The notes below the pieces were generated by a model. It was not told the DNA's origin and made no database searches. It saw only the letters and a program-made list of their open reading frames with translations. Positions 10,490 to 20,768 of a DNA stretch of 64,000 bases are shown piece by piece; position 1 is the stretch's first letter, and each line of letters starts with the position of its first letter. This stretch comes from Blakeslea trispora (lineage: Eukaryota > Mucoromycota > Mucoromycetes > Mucorales > Choanephoraceae). The translations under genes were made by a program, and so were the position numbers. The stretch covers positions 496,001-560,000 of the forward strand of contig JAIWNE010000002.1 of assembly GCA_025331445.1 (NCBI GenBank), written 5' to 3'.

Positions 10490-10807
10490 TTTAAGAATAA
10501 TGAAAAGAAAAGAAAAAAGAGAGAGAAAAAGTGTGTGTGTGTGTGTGTATTTATTTGACTTTATTACAATAGCATGACCAATCCATGTTTCAAATGTTTT
10601 AAAAACAAATAGAAAATCATATGAATACAACAGATTTTCTTTTTAATATTGCAATAGTCCTTTTAAAAAAAAGTCCTCTTTTTTAAAAGAAACTATCATT
10701 TGATATCTTCTGAGTGAGAAAATAAAAAAAAAGAAAAAGAAAAAAAAAAGGGTTCAGTTTTTTACATTTCTCTCTTTCTTTCTTTCTAAACTTTCTCACG
10801 AATAATT
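10490..10807. other. Divergent promoter region between the small ORF and the prolidase gene
   Basis: Contains a (GT)n tract at 10530-10549, A-rich runs and a CTTTCTTTCTTT pyrimidine tract just before the prolidase start. No gene was seen. Confidence 0.5.
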
Positions 10808-12213
10808 ATGACTGTCACACAACGCTTGCCTACACGCCAAAATGTAAACAAAATCTTGAGCCATTTCAGTGCTACCGAGGGCCTTATTTATCTTGCCGGG
10901 CAAGTCACTAAAGAAAGAGACGATACTGATGTTGAACTTGCTTTCCGTCAAGAATCCAACTTTTTCTATGTTACAGGTAAATTTATTATATATAAAAAAA
11001 AAATTTTTTTCTTTTGTTCTAAAATGAGATGTTAGGTGTTGCTGAACCTGATTTCCATGTGGTGATTGATATTGCCACTAAGCAAATTCAACTTGTCTCA
11101 CCTAATCTCGACCCTGCTCATGTTATGTGGATGGGATTACCTGATAGTCTGGAAACATTGATGGAAAAATACGATATTGATGAAGCTATCTATGTGGATC
11201 AATTAAACGACCGCTTAGCCTCCGCTTCCACTGTCTATACTTTACCCATCTTCACCAACAAGGACAAAAAGATGAATTGGTGTTCCGAGGAACAGAGCAA
11301 GGCATTACATACAGCCTTTGCCGAATCCCGTGCCATCAAGGCTGATTGGGAAGTGGCCCTGATTCGTGAAGCTAACCGTATCTCTTCAGAGGCTCATGCT
11401 GAATTGATGAAGGCTAGCCGTGTTGGTTCCACTGAATCTCAGTTACATGCCTTGTTCCTTTATGAATCCGCTCGTCAAGGTAGTTTCTTTCAAGCTTATT
11501 ATCCTATTGTTGGTGTCGGCAAGAATGCAGCCACCTTGCATTACAACAAAAACAATGCTCCTCTTACCCGAGGCTCTGACTTGGTCTTGGTAGATGCCGG
11601 TTGTGAAGTCCAGTGTTATGCTTCCGATATCACACGATGTTTCCCTGTGGAAGGTAAATTCTCACCCGAGGCACGCGTGATCTATACCATTGTGCTCGAC
11701 ATGCAAAAGGCTTGTCTTGATGCCTGTAAGGCAGGTGTTGCCTGGGAACAGATTCATCGTATTGCTATGCGTGTTGCCTGTCAAGGTCTTTTAGATTGTG
11801 GTATCTTGACCGGTAGCCTGGATGATGTCTTGGCTCATCATGTAGGTGCTGCTTTTTTCCCTCATGGTGTAGGCCATATGCTTGGTTTGGATGTCCATGA
11901 TGTGGGTGGCTATCCTGATGGTACAGAGCGTTTGGATGAACCTGGTATTCGTTATTTGCGTATGCGCCGTGACCTTCAAGCTGGTTTTGTGGTTACTGTT
12001 GAGCCTGGTGTCTATTTCTGTGATTTCTTGATTGATCCTGTCCTGAATGATCCTGCCTTGGGTAAATTCATTAACCGAGAAGCATTGAACAAGTACAAGT
12101 CTGTAGGTGGTGTCCGTATTGAAGATAACATTCTTATTACTCAAGATGGCTATATCAACTTGACTACTGTGCCAAAGGAAATAGATGAAATTGAAGCATT
12201 GATTGCTGCTTAA
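10808..12213 (+). CDS. Xaa-Pro dipeptidase / prolidase, M24B metallopeptidase, 448 aa, 2 exons
   Basis: Exon 1 is 10808-10976 and exon 2 is 11036-12213 (59-bp intron). The N-terminal half (about residues 1-180) is the aminopeptidase-P-type domain (LIYLAGQVTKERDDTDVELAFRQESNFFYVTG). The C-terminal pita-bread domain carries the binuclear metal ligands: Asp in VLVDAGCEVQCYASDITR (two Asp), His in HGVGHMLGLDVHDVGG, Glu in VTVEPGVYF and Glu in GVRIEDNILIT. The order and spacing match prolidase (PEPD), which hydrolyses Xaa-Pro dipeptides in the cytosol to recycle proline. All five metal ligands are present, so it should be active. Confidence 0.93.
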
Positions 12214-12337
12214 ATCTATCAATAAAATATTTATCAACGTCATGTTTAATCACGTGAGCTGCATAAAAAAAATGAATGAGTTTTTTTTTTTACGTATTTC
12301 TTTCTTTACTCTTATTCTAATATCTACACTTATTATT

Positions 12338-13416
12338 ATGTCTCTTATATACGGTCTAGTTGCTCGTGGCTCTACTATTTTAGCAGAGCATACGACAAGT
12401 AATGGCAATTATGGCACAGGTGTGTACTTTTGTTAGTCATTTGAAACATGAAAAACTAAACAGGTTCAATAGTCACTCAAGCCATTCTCGAAAAGATTCC
12501 ACCCAACAATTCTAAGCTGACTTATGTTTATGACAGGTTAGAACACACATACACACATACATACAAAGCAGGATGTATTTATTTTAACCCTTATTAGATA
12601 CCTATTTCATTATATTTGCGAAGATGGTATTATCTATATGTGTATGGCCGATGATAGTTTTGGTCGTCGTGTTCCCTTTGTCTTTCTTCAGGATTTGAAA
12701 GATAAATTCTTGACTACATATGGTAAAAGCAGAGCATTTGATGCTCCCCCTTTTGGTTTAAATGAATTCTCAAGAGTGATTGAAAAGCAGATGGTAAGAT
12801 ATTTGCTTATTATATAAGGGAGGAGGGGGAAAATGAAACTCAATGAGGGGGGTGGTCTTTAGGATTACTTTTCAACAAATCCTGGTGCAGATCGTTTAAA
12901 GCAAGTACATGGTGAAATTGAACAAGTAAAGGATGTGATGGTTCATAATATTGGTAAGAAGAAGAATAAAGAGAAATGGCATTTTCATCATTAATGCTTG
13001 TTTTCAGAGCGAGTATTGGAAAGAGGTGAACGTATTGAATTGTTAGTTGACAAGACAGACAATCTGAATCAACAAGCATTTGCCTTTAAGAAGAGAAGTA
13101 CTCAACTCAAGGTGAAAGAGATAGACATTCTACTTGTTTGAAAACTAAGATTCCCTCCTTTTTTTTTAGCGTGCTATGTGGTGGAAGAATACAAAGATCA
13201 TGGCTATGATTGGCTTAGTTTGCTTTGTAAGTTTGCTTTTTGTATACTCATGATGATGTTGCTAATGTGTGTGTGTTTAGTTGATTGCTTATTTCATTGC
13301 TGCTTCTGTCTGTGGGTTCCCTGGTAAGTTGTTTGTTTCTTGAATGTCCTTCTATCTTACTCACTTTCTTTTTTTCTTTTCTTTTTTGCATAGCTTTTGG
13401 TCAATGCAGAGCTTAA
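12338..13416 (+). CDS. Longin-domain R-SNARE (VAMP7/synaptobrevin type), 222 aa, 8 exons
   Basis: Exons: 12338-12419, 12464-12536, 12598-12793, 12863-12953, 13008-13111, 13170-13226, 13281-13323, 13394-13416; every phase joins. Residues 1 to about 115 form a longin domain (MSLIYGLVARGSTILAEHT ... YICEDGIIYMCMADDSFGRR). The SNARE motif follows (RLKQVHGEIEQVKDVMVHNI joined to ERVLERGERIELLVDKTDNL), with the zero-layer Arg in GERIEL. A WWK basic patch then leads to one C-terminal membrane anchor (IMAMIGLVCFLIAYFIAAS). Such proteins drive fusion at late endosome/vacuole or the cell surface. The gene is only 1.1 kb yet has seven introns, several just over 40 bp. Confidence 0.92.
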
Positions 13417-13678
13417 GAAAAAAAAAAGTTGAAAGAATCTAGTTTCAAAATGAATTCCTTTTTGTGTGTGTGTGTGTGCGTGTGTGTGTGTTTATTATCT
13501 TGCTCTTTTTTTTTTCCTGTTTTGAGGATTTGGTAACTAAATATACAAGTGTAAAAGAAAAACAATATAAAGAAAGAGAATTGTGTAAGCTGTATGATAT
13601 AATAATAATAGTAATAATAATGACAAAATTCTCTATTTTTTTTTCTCTCTTTCTCTTCAGTTTGCTGTGTCTTTTTTT

Positions 13679-14354
13679 CTATGAGGCATTAGGTGGAGGT
13701 GGGGTTGTGCCATTGGCTTCTTTTGCTGCTGCTTCTGCTGCTTCCTGAGCTGCTTTTGCCTTTAATTCCTCTGCTCTTTCCATATCAAATCGTTCTTTAG
13801 CTCTGACAACCTTGGACTGAAGATAAAATGAACCACCTTTAGTAGGATCATTCACACCAAATAAATGTTCATAACTCTTAAAAAAAAAGAGAGAGAAAAA
13901 GATAAGTATGTGTGTGTGTGTGTTGTGAATTTAAAGAGTTGGAATTTACCTTTGATATTTTTGAAAGATCGGCTTCTTTTGTTACATTCAGGATTTGACA
14001 GGCTTCTTCCATAGACATGCCTGTTTTACGAGTCAAGGCATCAAGAACAGCTTCCTTTGTGCCTGTTCTTCCACCACCAGAGGCATTGGCAGCACCTCCA
14101 TTCTTGGCAGCATCTAGATAAAGAAACGCTCAATGATTGATTGAAATTCTCATCTTATTGATATAGCTTGAACTTACTGGCAGCAGCTTGCTTATAAGCA
14201 GCAACAAAAGCTCTTGTAACAACTGAGCCCAAAGAAACAACAATTTGAGCAATGATTCTGGCTGACTAGTGTGTTGTTGTTTGCAATCAATTTTAGTCTG
14301 TTGAATACTCATTGTTTTCTACAAGACAAAAGAAGAAAATCAAATACTCACCAT
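13679..14354 (-). CDS. PAM16: PAM16/TIM16, J-like subunit of the mitochondrial presequence translocase motor, 150 aa, 4 exons
   Basis: Exons: 14354-14352, 14265-14178, 14113-13950, 13876-13679. The first exon is the start codon alone; joined to exon 2 it gives [17 protein letters not shown] then [13 protein letters not shown], the typical Pam16 N terminus. The J-like domain follows ([13 protein letters not shown] ... [30 protein letters not shown]), with D-P in place of the J-protein HPD tripeptide, as in all Pam16. An Ala/Glu-rich tail ends in PPPPNAS. Pam16 binds Pam18 and restrains its stimulation of mtHsp70 at the TIM23 channel. A second ATG in the first intron (14312) opens a different, wrong frame. 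Confidence 0.9.
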
Positions 14355-14575
14355 AGTGTAAGTGTAAAGCAAGAAAAAAGAAAGAGAGTAAAAGAAAAAG
14401 AAAGAACGAAAAAAATTTATGATACCAGGCCTGCCTGTTTCTTTTTAAAAAAAAAATTGATGAAACTGCATTACCCAATCATTAAAAACTATTGCTTTAA
14501 GCAGCATTTTCGGACCTTTTTTTTTTTTGTAAGACCCAATAACATCAATGCAAGAAAAAGAAAGCTTGCCACTCA

Positions 14576-16594
14576 TTAAACTTGCTTTAATTGAACAAAA
14601 TCAGTAAAATATTGGCCCGGACTAGTCTGTTCTAGGAAAACATCCAACATGTAGCTCATCTCTCTAAACCAATCATACAGGGAAACAATAGAAGGATGTC
14701 CCTTGATAGTCCCCTTTACGGCAGTTTCAAAATCAATGGACTTGTGCTCGATCCGATAGATAAAGTCTTGGCCTAAGGGTAGTTGCAATATACGTTGCTC
14801 TAGTTCACTCTGATAGACTTCAGATTGACGTTTCAACCAATTGACTCGAACGCTGTCTAGGCTTTGATCCCAAAGAACGTCTTGAGAAATAAGACGCTTC
14901 ATAGAGTCAATATAAGGAAACAAGACATCTGGATCAAACAGGCTGCGACTGATATCCTTTAGAATCGATTGGAATTCTTCTTGAACATCTTTTGATCTAA
15001 ATAACTGCTGTAACAAAGGTCGCTTGTGTATCATTCTTAACAACCCAAACCGATCCAATCGCTCTAAAGGAGTTGAAGATGCCGGGATTGAAGTTTTTAG
15101 TGTGTTTCCCATGGTTTGATCAAGATCGGTAGAGAGCCAAACAAATCTACCATCTTGATCAGGGTCCTGATACATCATATAATTATGAGCTGCACCCATA
15201 TATCCATCTGTGTGACCTAACAAAAGCTCAAATGCCATACTGTTGTTGTATAGAATTTCCCCCCCTCAATAAATAAATAGGAACCAAAAAAAAGGGGGAA
15301 GGTAGATAGAAGAAAACGAATAGACTTACTTTTTTAAAAACAAAGACACGTCTATCTTCTTGTTCCAAGCCTTCAAGGAAATAGCTTTTGATTTAGATTG
15401 CTGTTGGATAAACTCAAGCAAAGATACAAGTGCCTCAAAATTCTTAGTTGGGTGCTTTTCTTTGCTTTTTGATAGGATTCGATAGGCACTTTGGTTTGAT
15501 GGCCTTTCGACATAATCTTCAGCAGATGGGCCCAAGTAGTTCAAACTAGCTCCTAATTTTAGAATTCCCTTTGCCATAGGGTTTTCTTGCATCTGCCCTT
15601 GTATTAAAACTCCTTCTTTATATGTCTTGCTTCCACCACCAAACACGTTGGTTAAAAAGGGTCCTTTCAGATGATCTACTATCAAGTAAAGACCTTGTGG
15701 TTGTCCATTGATAAACAGCCTTGTCTGAAGTCATTAAGGCAACATTAAACAAGAGTCCCTTTTCTTTTTGACTTTACCTGATAAATGAAGCCTGGGAGGA
15801 AGGAATATCAGCAGCTTCCAGCATATCATAATATATCTTTTCTCGAAGAAAACTTGGATCAGTTGCACATGAGCGAATCTTGAACTTTCTGAATCCATCC
15901 ATCGACTGCTGCTTGTTGAGTTGAATACTATAGGTTAATTTATTAAACAATTTGGATGTCTGCCCTCCCAACGAAAATTCAAGATCTGAATAGTGTTCTA
16001 GAGTATCTGAGGTGATTCGAGTCAGATTGACATGAAACACAGGTTCCTGTAGGATTTGATTGTACATGGAAGTAAGATTGTTTGGGTGGATATGGATATG
16101 AAAGGTAGCTATTTCATCTTTAGGGTGTAATCGTTGGCGAGAAATAGCTTGTTTGGTATAACCATGACTAGGCGACTGATATTTGACTTGAGGAAGATGA
16201 TGTATGTTGATTTTCTGAGTGGTGGCACGGCCATAGAACTCATACAATGGTTTTGTATGGTTGTTGGTGCGATAGAATGGCTCATAATCAATCACTTGGT
16301 CTGTACTGTTTAATACAACAAATTGATATCGAATAGGGTATAATGATGGATAGGGTAGTTGAGCTGTATATAAAAGACTGTCGTTCGAAACCATGGCATC
16401 CATCTTGTAGATGATCTCATGGTTTCCTTCAAGACGAAATCCCATCTTTTGATTTGGTTTATGGATAACATGAAGCCTTTGCTCATAAGCTAGACAACAT
16501 GATGCCACAGATAGAATACATACTAGTTTACAAATCAGTCGTCAGTTTCAATAAGCATATACTTCTTACAATAAATCCATGAAATCTTTCTCAT
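14576..16594 (-). CDS. CotH-kinase-domain secreted protein, 607 aa, 4 exons
   Basis: Exons: 16594-16570, 16522-15778, 15719-15330, 15239-14576; phases agree. Residues 1-22 (MRKISWIYLCILSVASCCLA) form a signal peptide that is only completed by splicing exon 1. An N-terminal carbohydrate-binding-like beta domain precedes the CotH kinase fold: FKIRSCATDPSFLREKIYYDML, LFINGQPQGLYLIVDH, MAFELLLGHTDGYMGAAHNY and FVWLSTDLDQTMGN; the Asp of GHTDGY and the Asp residues of STDLDQ are candidate catalytic and metal residues. CotH proteins are atypical secreted or surface kinases, found in bacterial spore coats and in large families in Mucorales, where some act in host-cell invasion. This copy lacks a visible GPI-anchor signal, so a role in adhesion is not implied. 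Confidence 0.87.
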
Positions 16595-16599
16595 GTACA

Positions 16600-16609
16600 G
16601 AAATTAGAA

Positions 16610-16656
<47 letters not shown>

Positions 16657-16660
16657 GCCT
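16600..16660. repeat. (GA)n microsatellite between the CotH and membrane-protein genes
   Basis: An almost pure AG/GA array lies at about 16610-16652, followed by another short AGAGAAAGAGAGAG patch near 16745. It sits in the 320-bp spacer between two genes on the same strand, upstream of the CotH start. No other feature was found in the spacer. Confidence 0.85.
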
Positions 16661-16916
16661 TTTTTTATTGACAATATTATTCTAAGGAAATATATTAAAA
16701 AAAAAGAGTCTTTCAAAGTATAAGAATGTAAATTTTATGTATAGAGAGAAAGAGAGAGTCAGAGTAAGATATCAAAATGATATCAGTCCAAAACTCAATC
16801 GAGTAAAGAAGACAAAGGTAAGAAATACATTAAGTTTTAAAGATTAAGAAAAAATCATTTCAAGGCCTGCTATATAAAGAAAGAAAATGATAGGAGAGTA
16901 TTCAGTATGATTCGAA

Positions 16917-18269
16917 TCACATATTGCGACTGGTATAGTTGCGGGATTCATGTTGTTCAGCAGCAGACATTAGTTGGATATCTGTATAGGCCGATGAATT
17001 GTGGTAAGATATTCTTGTGGGTATATGAGCATGGTCCATGTCACTGACTTGTTGCTTTTTTGTTGCTTTGTTGGTAGGCGATCGGCGCTGCTCTTTACCA
17101 TAAGAGGTCATAACCATACCACAATGTTCACAAAAGGATTGTTCTGGAAGTTGAGTATGATCTACTCTCAAGGCTTCAACCAAAAGAGTTGATTCGATAA
17201 TTTCAAAGTAGACAGTGAATGCCTAAAGATGTTGAGTGAGTAAAGATAGACTTTAAAGAAAATCGTCTTTACTTACATCAGATCGATTACCAATAAACTT
17301 GGTAATTTTGAGTAGGTTCATAGTAAGATTAACAACAAAAGTGAAGATCAAGCATACCAAAGACTTTCGAGCAATATATTCAATCACTTGACTACGGTGG
17401 CTCATCAGTGTACGCGAGCTTCGAATATGCATGTACAATCTATCATAGGCAAAAGTCAATCAATGGACCTCTCTCAAGATGGGAAAAATATGTACCGTCT
17501 AACAAACATGCCACTCAGAAAAAGGTTAGCCAATGCATCAGCAATGAAATTCAACATGATAACACCAGAGCCCCTAGTACCACGAATTATGTTAATAACA
17601 TGGACAAGATGTTTCACAAACACTAACATTACCATTGAGCAAGACAGTTCGATCCTGATTGAACATGTTGCTGCATAAGCTCTTGTTGAAGCGTATGAAA
17701 TGCCAACTCGTAAGGCCAATCAGCAAGACGAAGTGTAATCAATAAAGCACCTGCAATTTTGATCCAAAATGTACGTTTGTCTGACTCAAGGATCAAGAGT
17801 CGCTTAAACATGATACAGTACATCAAAACAAAATCTAAAAAAGAAAAAGGTTACAAACTATTTTTTTCTTGGAATTACACAAAGTTATTTTACTTAAATG
17901 CCATAACCTAAAAATAATTAATTAGCATTAGACCAAAACAAACAATCTAGATAACATACGAAACAAGCAGAGGCCAAAACGCGCAGGTAGTAATTTCAAA
18001 CAGTGGGACCAGACCATACAAAAAGCGATGAATAAAGAGTATACTGACTTGACCAATATTCATTAGATGACTATTTTTAACGAGAAAAAAAAATAAGATA
18101 ATGGACAGAAAAGAACAGGAGACAGAGAATCATACATAAGACCATGTGTACGTCGATATTGTCGAAGACATATAATGAAGTTTCGAACAGATATTGTTAC
18201 TGCAACCCACATACCGATCATATTGATACGGTCAATGACTCGCTCGGCAAAAGGTGATAATTCTATCAT
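16917..18269 (-). CDS. Multi-pass membrane protein of unknown function, 335 aa, 7 exons
   Basis: Exons: 18269-18136, 18070-17960, 17907-17894, 17834-17633, 17573-17496, 17439-17277, 17222-16917; all phases join to a TGA at 16917. Exon 3 is a 14-nt microexon. Hydrophobic segments suggest about six or seven membrane spans: WVAVTISVRNFIICL, QVSILFIHRFLYGLVPLF, TCAFWPLLVSLWHLNFVLMY, IAGALLITLRLA, VIMLNFIADALANLFLS and SLVCLIFTFVVNLTMNLL. The C-terminal ~90 residues are hydrophilic, with a CEHCG motif, and probably cytosolic. The topology resembles a 7-TM receptor-like protein, but no family motif is recognised. Without the splice model the locus looks like a series of short, unrelated ORFs. Confidence 0.75.
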
Positions 18270-19354
18270 GTTTGATATATGTTGAAATATCGGCTATATT
18301 ATTTATATAATCTATTAAAGACAAGTTGAATTTTGTCTCTATTCTTGTGTTCTCGTTATCTAATCAATATAAAATTGAAATATAATAGGGATAAAAAAAA
18401 AAGAGAGAAAGCAATTGAACCTGACATTTTCACTACATATCAGGGTTTATATTATTCTGGTACCAAAAATGAAGCAATTTTAGTGGCTGGGTGTGGAGAA
18501 GAAAAAATCAGGTTGAACCAGAATGGGTTTAGTCCCAGCATTTCCCGTGGCAAATTGATCAGTGGGATGCGGTTCCTAATCTAGCCACTGTTGCCTCCAT
18601 TTGAATTCCAGTCGTGATACGAGCCTCTTTGTGCCACGTTTTTTTTTTTACAAGCAAAAAGATTCAAAAGCTTTCTTCATGTTCTTTTGTTTATGAGTCT
18701 AAAAAGCTTTTATTTCTTTTTATTCAAGAAACATACATGCGCTTATAGAGTAAGTGTTTCTTTTGTCCGATTGAGTTATATCAAAGGATAGGCTACATCA
18801 CTCCTTTTGTCTTTATTCTACCAAGTCAAATTGTTGCCTAGACAAGTATTTTTTGATCTTGGTAATATTCAAGATATAAAAACAAAAAAAAAAGAGATAG
18901 GATTGTTAAGTGAATTTACAGCAAAAAAAAAGAAAACATTTGTATCCTTTAGTCAAGCACTGAGAGCTATTATATACAATGTTACATTTATCATCAACTA
19001 TCTAAACATTATTTCAACTACAGCTGGACAATATTGCCTATATCTCAATTGTAGTCATCCGCGAAGCTCCAATTAGCCTGTTCTTGCTTACAAGCTTCGT
19101 TTTGGTATGTCGTGAATACAATAAAAAGAGTTGAAAAGTCGAGCCCAATTAAACATCCAAGCTTCTTGTGACCGATTGCAAAGTATGCACAAACGAAGGT
19201 GTTATGCAGTTTTTAAACCCTTTCGCCTCTGGACGTACAAGGTAAGTTTTGCTTCATATTGTATAGTTGATCTTTGATAACTAATGTCTCAAGTAAACAA
19301 CGATAGAATACATAACTTTATGAAAGCAAAGGTTATACCTTCTCCAACCGCAAA
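18270..19354. other. Gene-poor spacer leading to a Fanzor-like relic
   Basis: No convincing gene. Short ORFs here have no recognisable motif and no intron joins. The stretch 18475-18600 is more GC-rich than its surroundings but shows no tRNA or 5S rRNA signature. Part of 19080-19350 may be degraded upstream sequence of the relic that follows. Confidence 0.45.
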
Positions 19355-19807
19355 ATGGCTCAAGATTGTGTTGCTCGTATTGTTCTTGGTCGAACAAAGG
19401 TTGGCAAAGAACTCAAGCTGACTCATTCCTCGTCTAAAAGTTCTAGAAGAAGAAAAAACAGGGCTTATTCTCGAGATCAACCAAGACCTGTAGATGACAC
19501 TAGAAGAACTGTTGTTGTGTATGGCGATGCTAGCATCCGTGGCACTTACCTTGGCAATACGCCAATTCAATGTGCTGCTCCCGAAAAAGCCATTGTAAAT
19601 CCTGTCGATGAAATCCGCATTTCTGTCACTGGCATCAACGACTTGACCTTGTTCGTACTCCCATGTACGTATGCAATTACCGCAAAAAGAAGCATTGTTC
19701 TGGAGGTTTCAATGGCAACATGTTTGAATTTCGTTCTACAACGAAATGTTATGATGAATAGAACTGTCTTTTGCTTAGAACAAGTCAATAACCTGACCGA
19801 AGAATGA
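19355..19807 (+). pseudogene. Fanzor/TnpB-like nuclease fossil (RuvC-II region and degenerate C terminus)
   Basis: The open frame encodes 150 residues. Its centre reads RRTVVVYGDASIRGTYLGNTPI, then PVDEIRISVTG. In Fanzor and TnpB proteins a strand of type V-x-Y/F-G-x-A/G-S, a G-N-x-P basic segment and then V-D-E-x-R-T-S-x-x-C-x-x-C carry the RuvC-II glutamate and the first zinc-ribbon cysteines. Here the VDE glutamate is kept, but the TS has become IS and the first CxxC is lost (GIND). The end, VMMNRTVFCLEQVNNL, may be a corrupted NRDVNAARNI block. The N-terminal and RuvC-I parts are absent. I read it as a relic, not as an expressed nuclease. Confidence 0.55.
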
Positions 19808-20109
19808 CATCTACATAGTTGTTTACTCACAGTATCCAGCGAAAAATGATGCTGGTTTGGTAATTCATGCTCAAACTTCTTTTTTAGCTTGTTTAAGTTT
19901 ATAACTGTTCAATCTAATTCTGAAATAGAGATGTCAATACCGCCGCCAGCATAAGAAGCATCCTAGCGAAATATGTCCGATCGGGATATATTTCTGAATC
20001 AAGACCAGTAGCGTTAATAAGAGGTCAATAAGACCAAGGACTATAGATAAAGTCCATCATAAAATTTATTTCGTCTGGTGAAGGTAAAAAAAATTACTAA
20101 CAAGTGCAA

Positions 20110-20768
20110 TTAGAATAAAGTTGTGCTATTCTGTACGGAACAAAAAATGGATTCAGATAAAAGCTTTACATATGGCTCTTTGTCAGCAATGGTTTTATAG
20201 ATCCTTTCAATAATGAACAACATTCTACTCTCTAAATTCTCATCTTCAGTATCGAGCTCAATGGAAGCAGGTTGGCGTTCATTATATTCACTTAGATCAG
20301 TCAAGTTTCGAAGATTGAATTCTTTTCCTTCTTCGATAATATAGTCCATGGTCTCCAAAATGTCTTCCGTAGTTATTTTGCCCTGACCTTTTTCAATAAA
20401 GAACCTGCGAGTGTTTCTCATTCAAATATACTTAAAGTAAAAGAGACCCCTTTTAGAATGTGACAGTCTGACATTTGGTTTCTGACAATACGATATTTGG
20501 GAATTCTGTATGCTTTCATTGACATTTTGAAAATCGCTGATTGAATATTTTTTATGCTTATTGAGTTTTTATTTTGCGCCAATTGGATTTCTAGAATCCG
20601 CCAAATGATTTCTAAAATCTGCCATTTGGAACTGTACGCACTGTATTTCTGCACGAATTCTTTAGGAAAGTCTATCTTGAAGCGAGAAAGACCATCACGT
20701 ATATAACAACTGAATACTCTCTTGCTCTTGTTATATTGACATAATACATCGCTGGAATCAAAGATCAT
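20110..20768 (-). other. Two adjacent hypothetical ORFs of unknown family, probably one broken or spliced gene
   Basis: The upstream ORF (20768-20418, 116 aa) contains RVFSCYIRDGLSRFKIDFPKEF and MKAYRIPKYRIVRNQMSDCH. The downstream ORF (20421-20110, 103 aa) contains RRFFIEKGQGKITTEDILETMDYIIEEGKEF. Both have protein-like composition and run on the same strand, but in frames that differ by one. The only GT..AG pair at the junction would make a 27-nt intron, too short for this genome, so a frameshift or pseudogene is as likely. The first ATG overlaps the stop of the homeodomain gene, so the true start is uncertain. No domain is recognised. Confidence 0.35.

Noticed and set aside
18475..18600. 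GC-richer patch considered as tRNA or 5S rRNA
   Set aside because: No acceptor stem, no GGTTCGANNCC-type B box and no match to conserved 5S segments.
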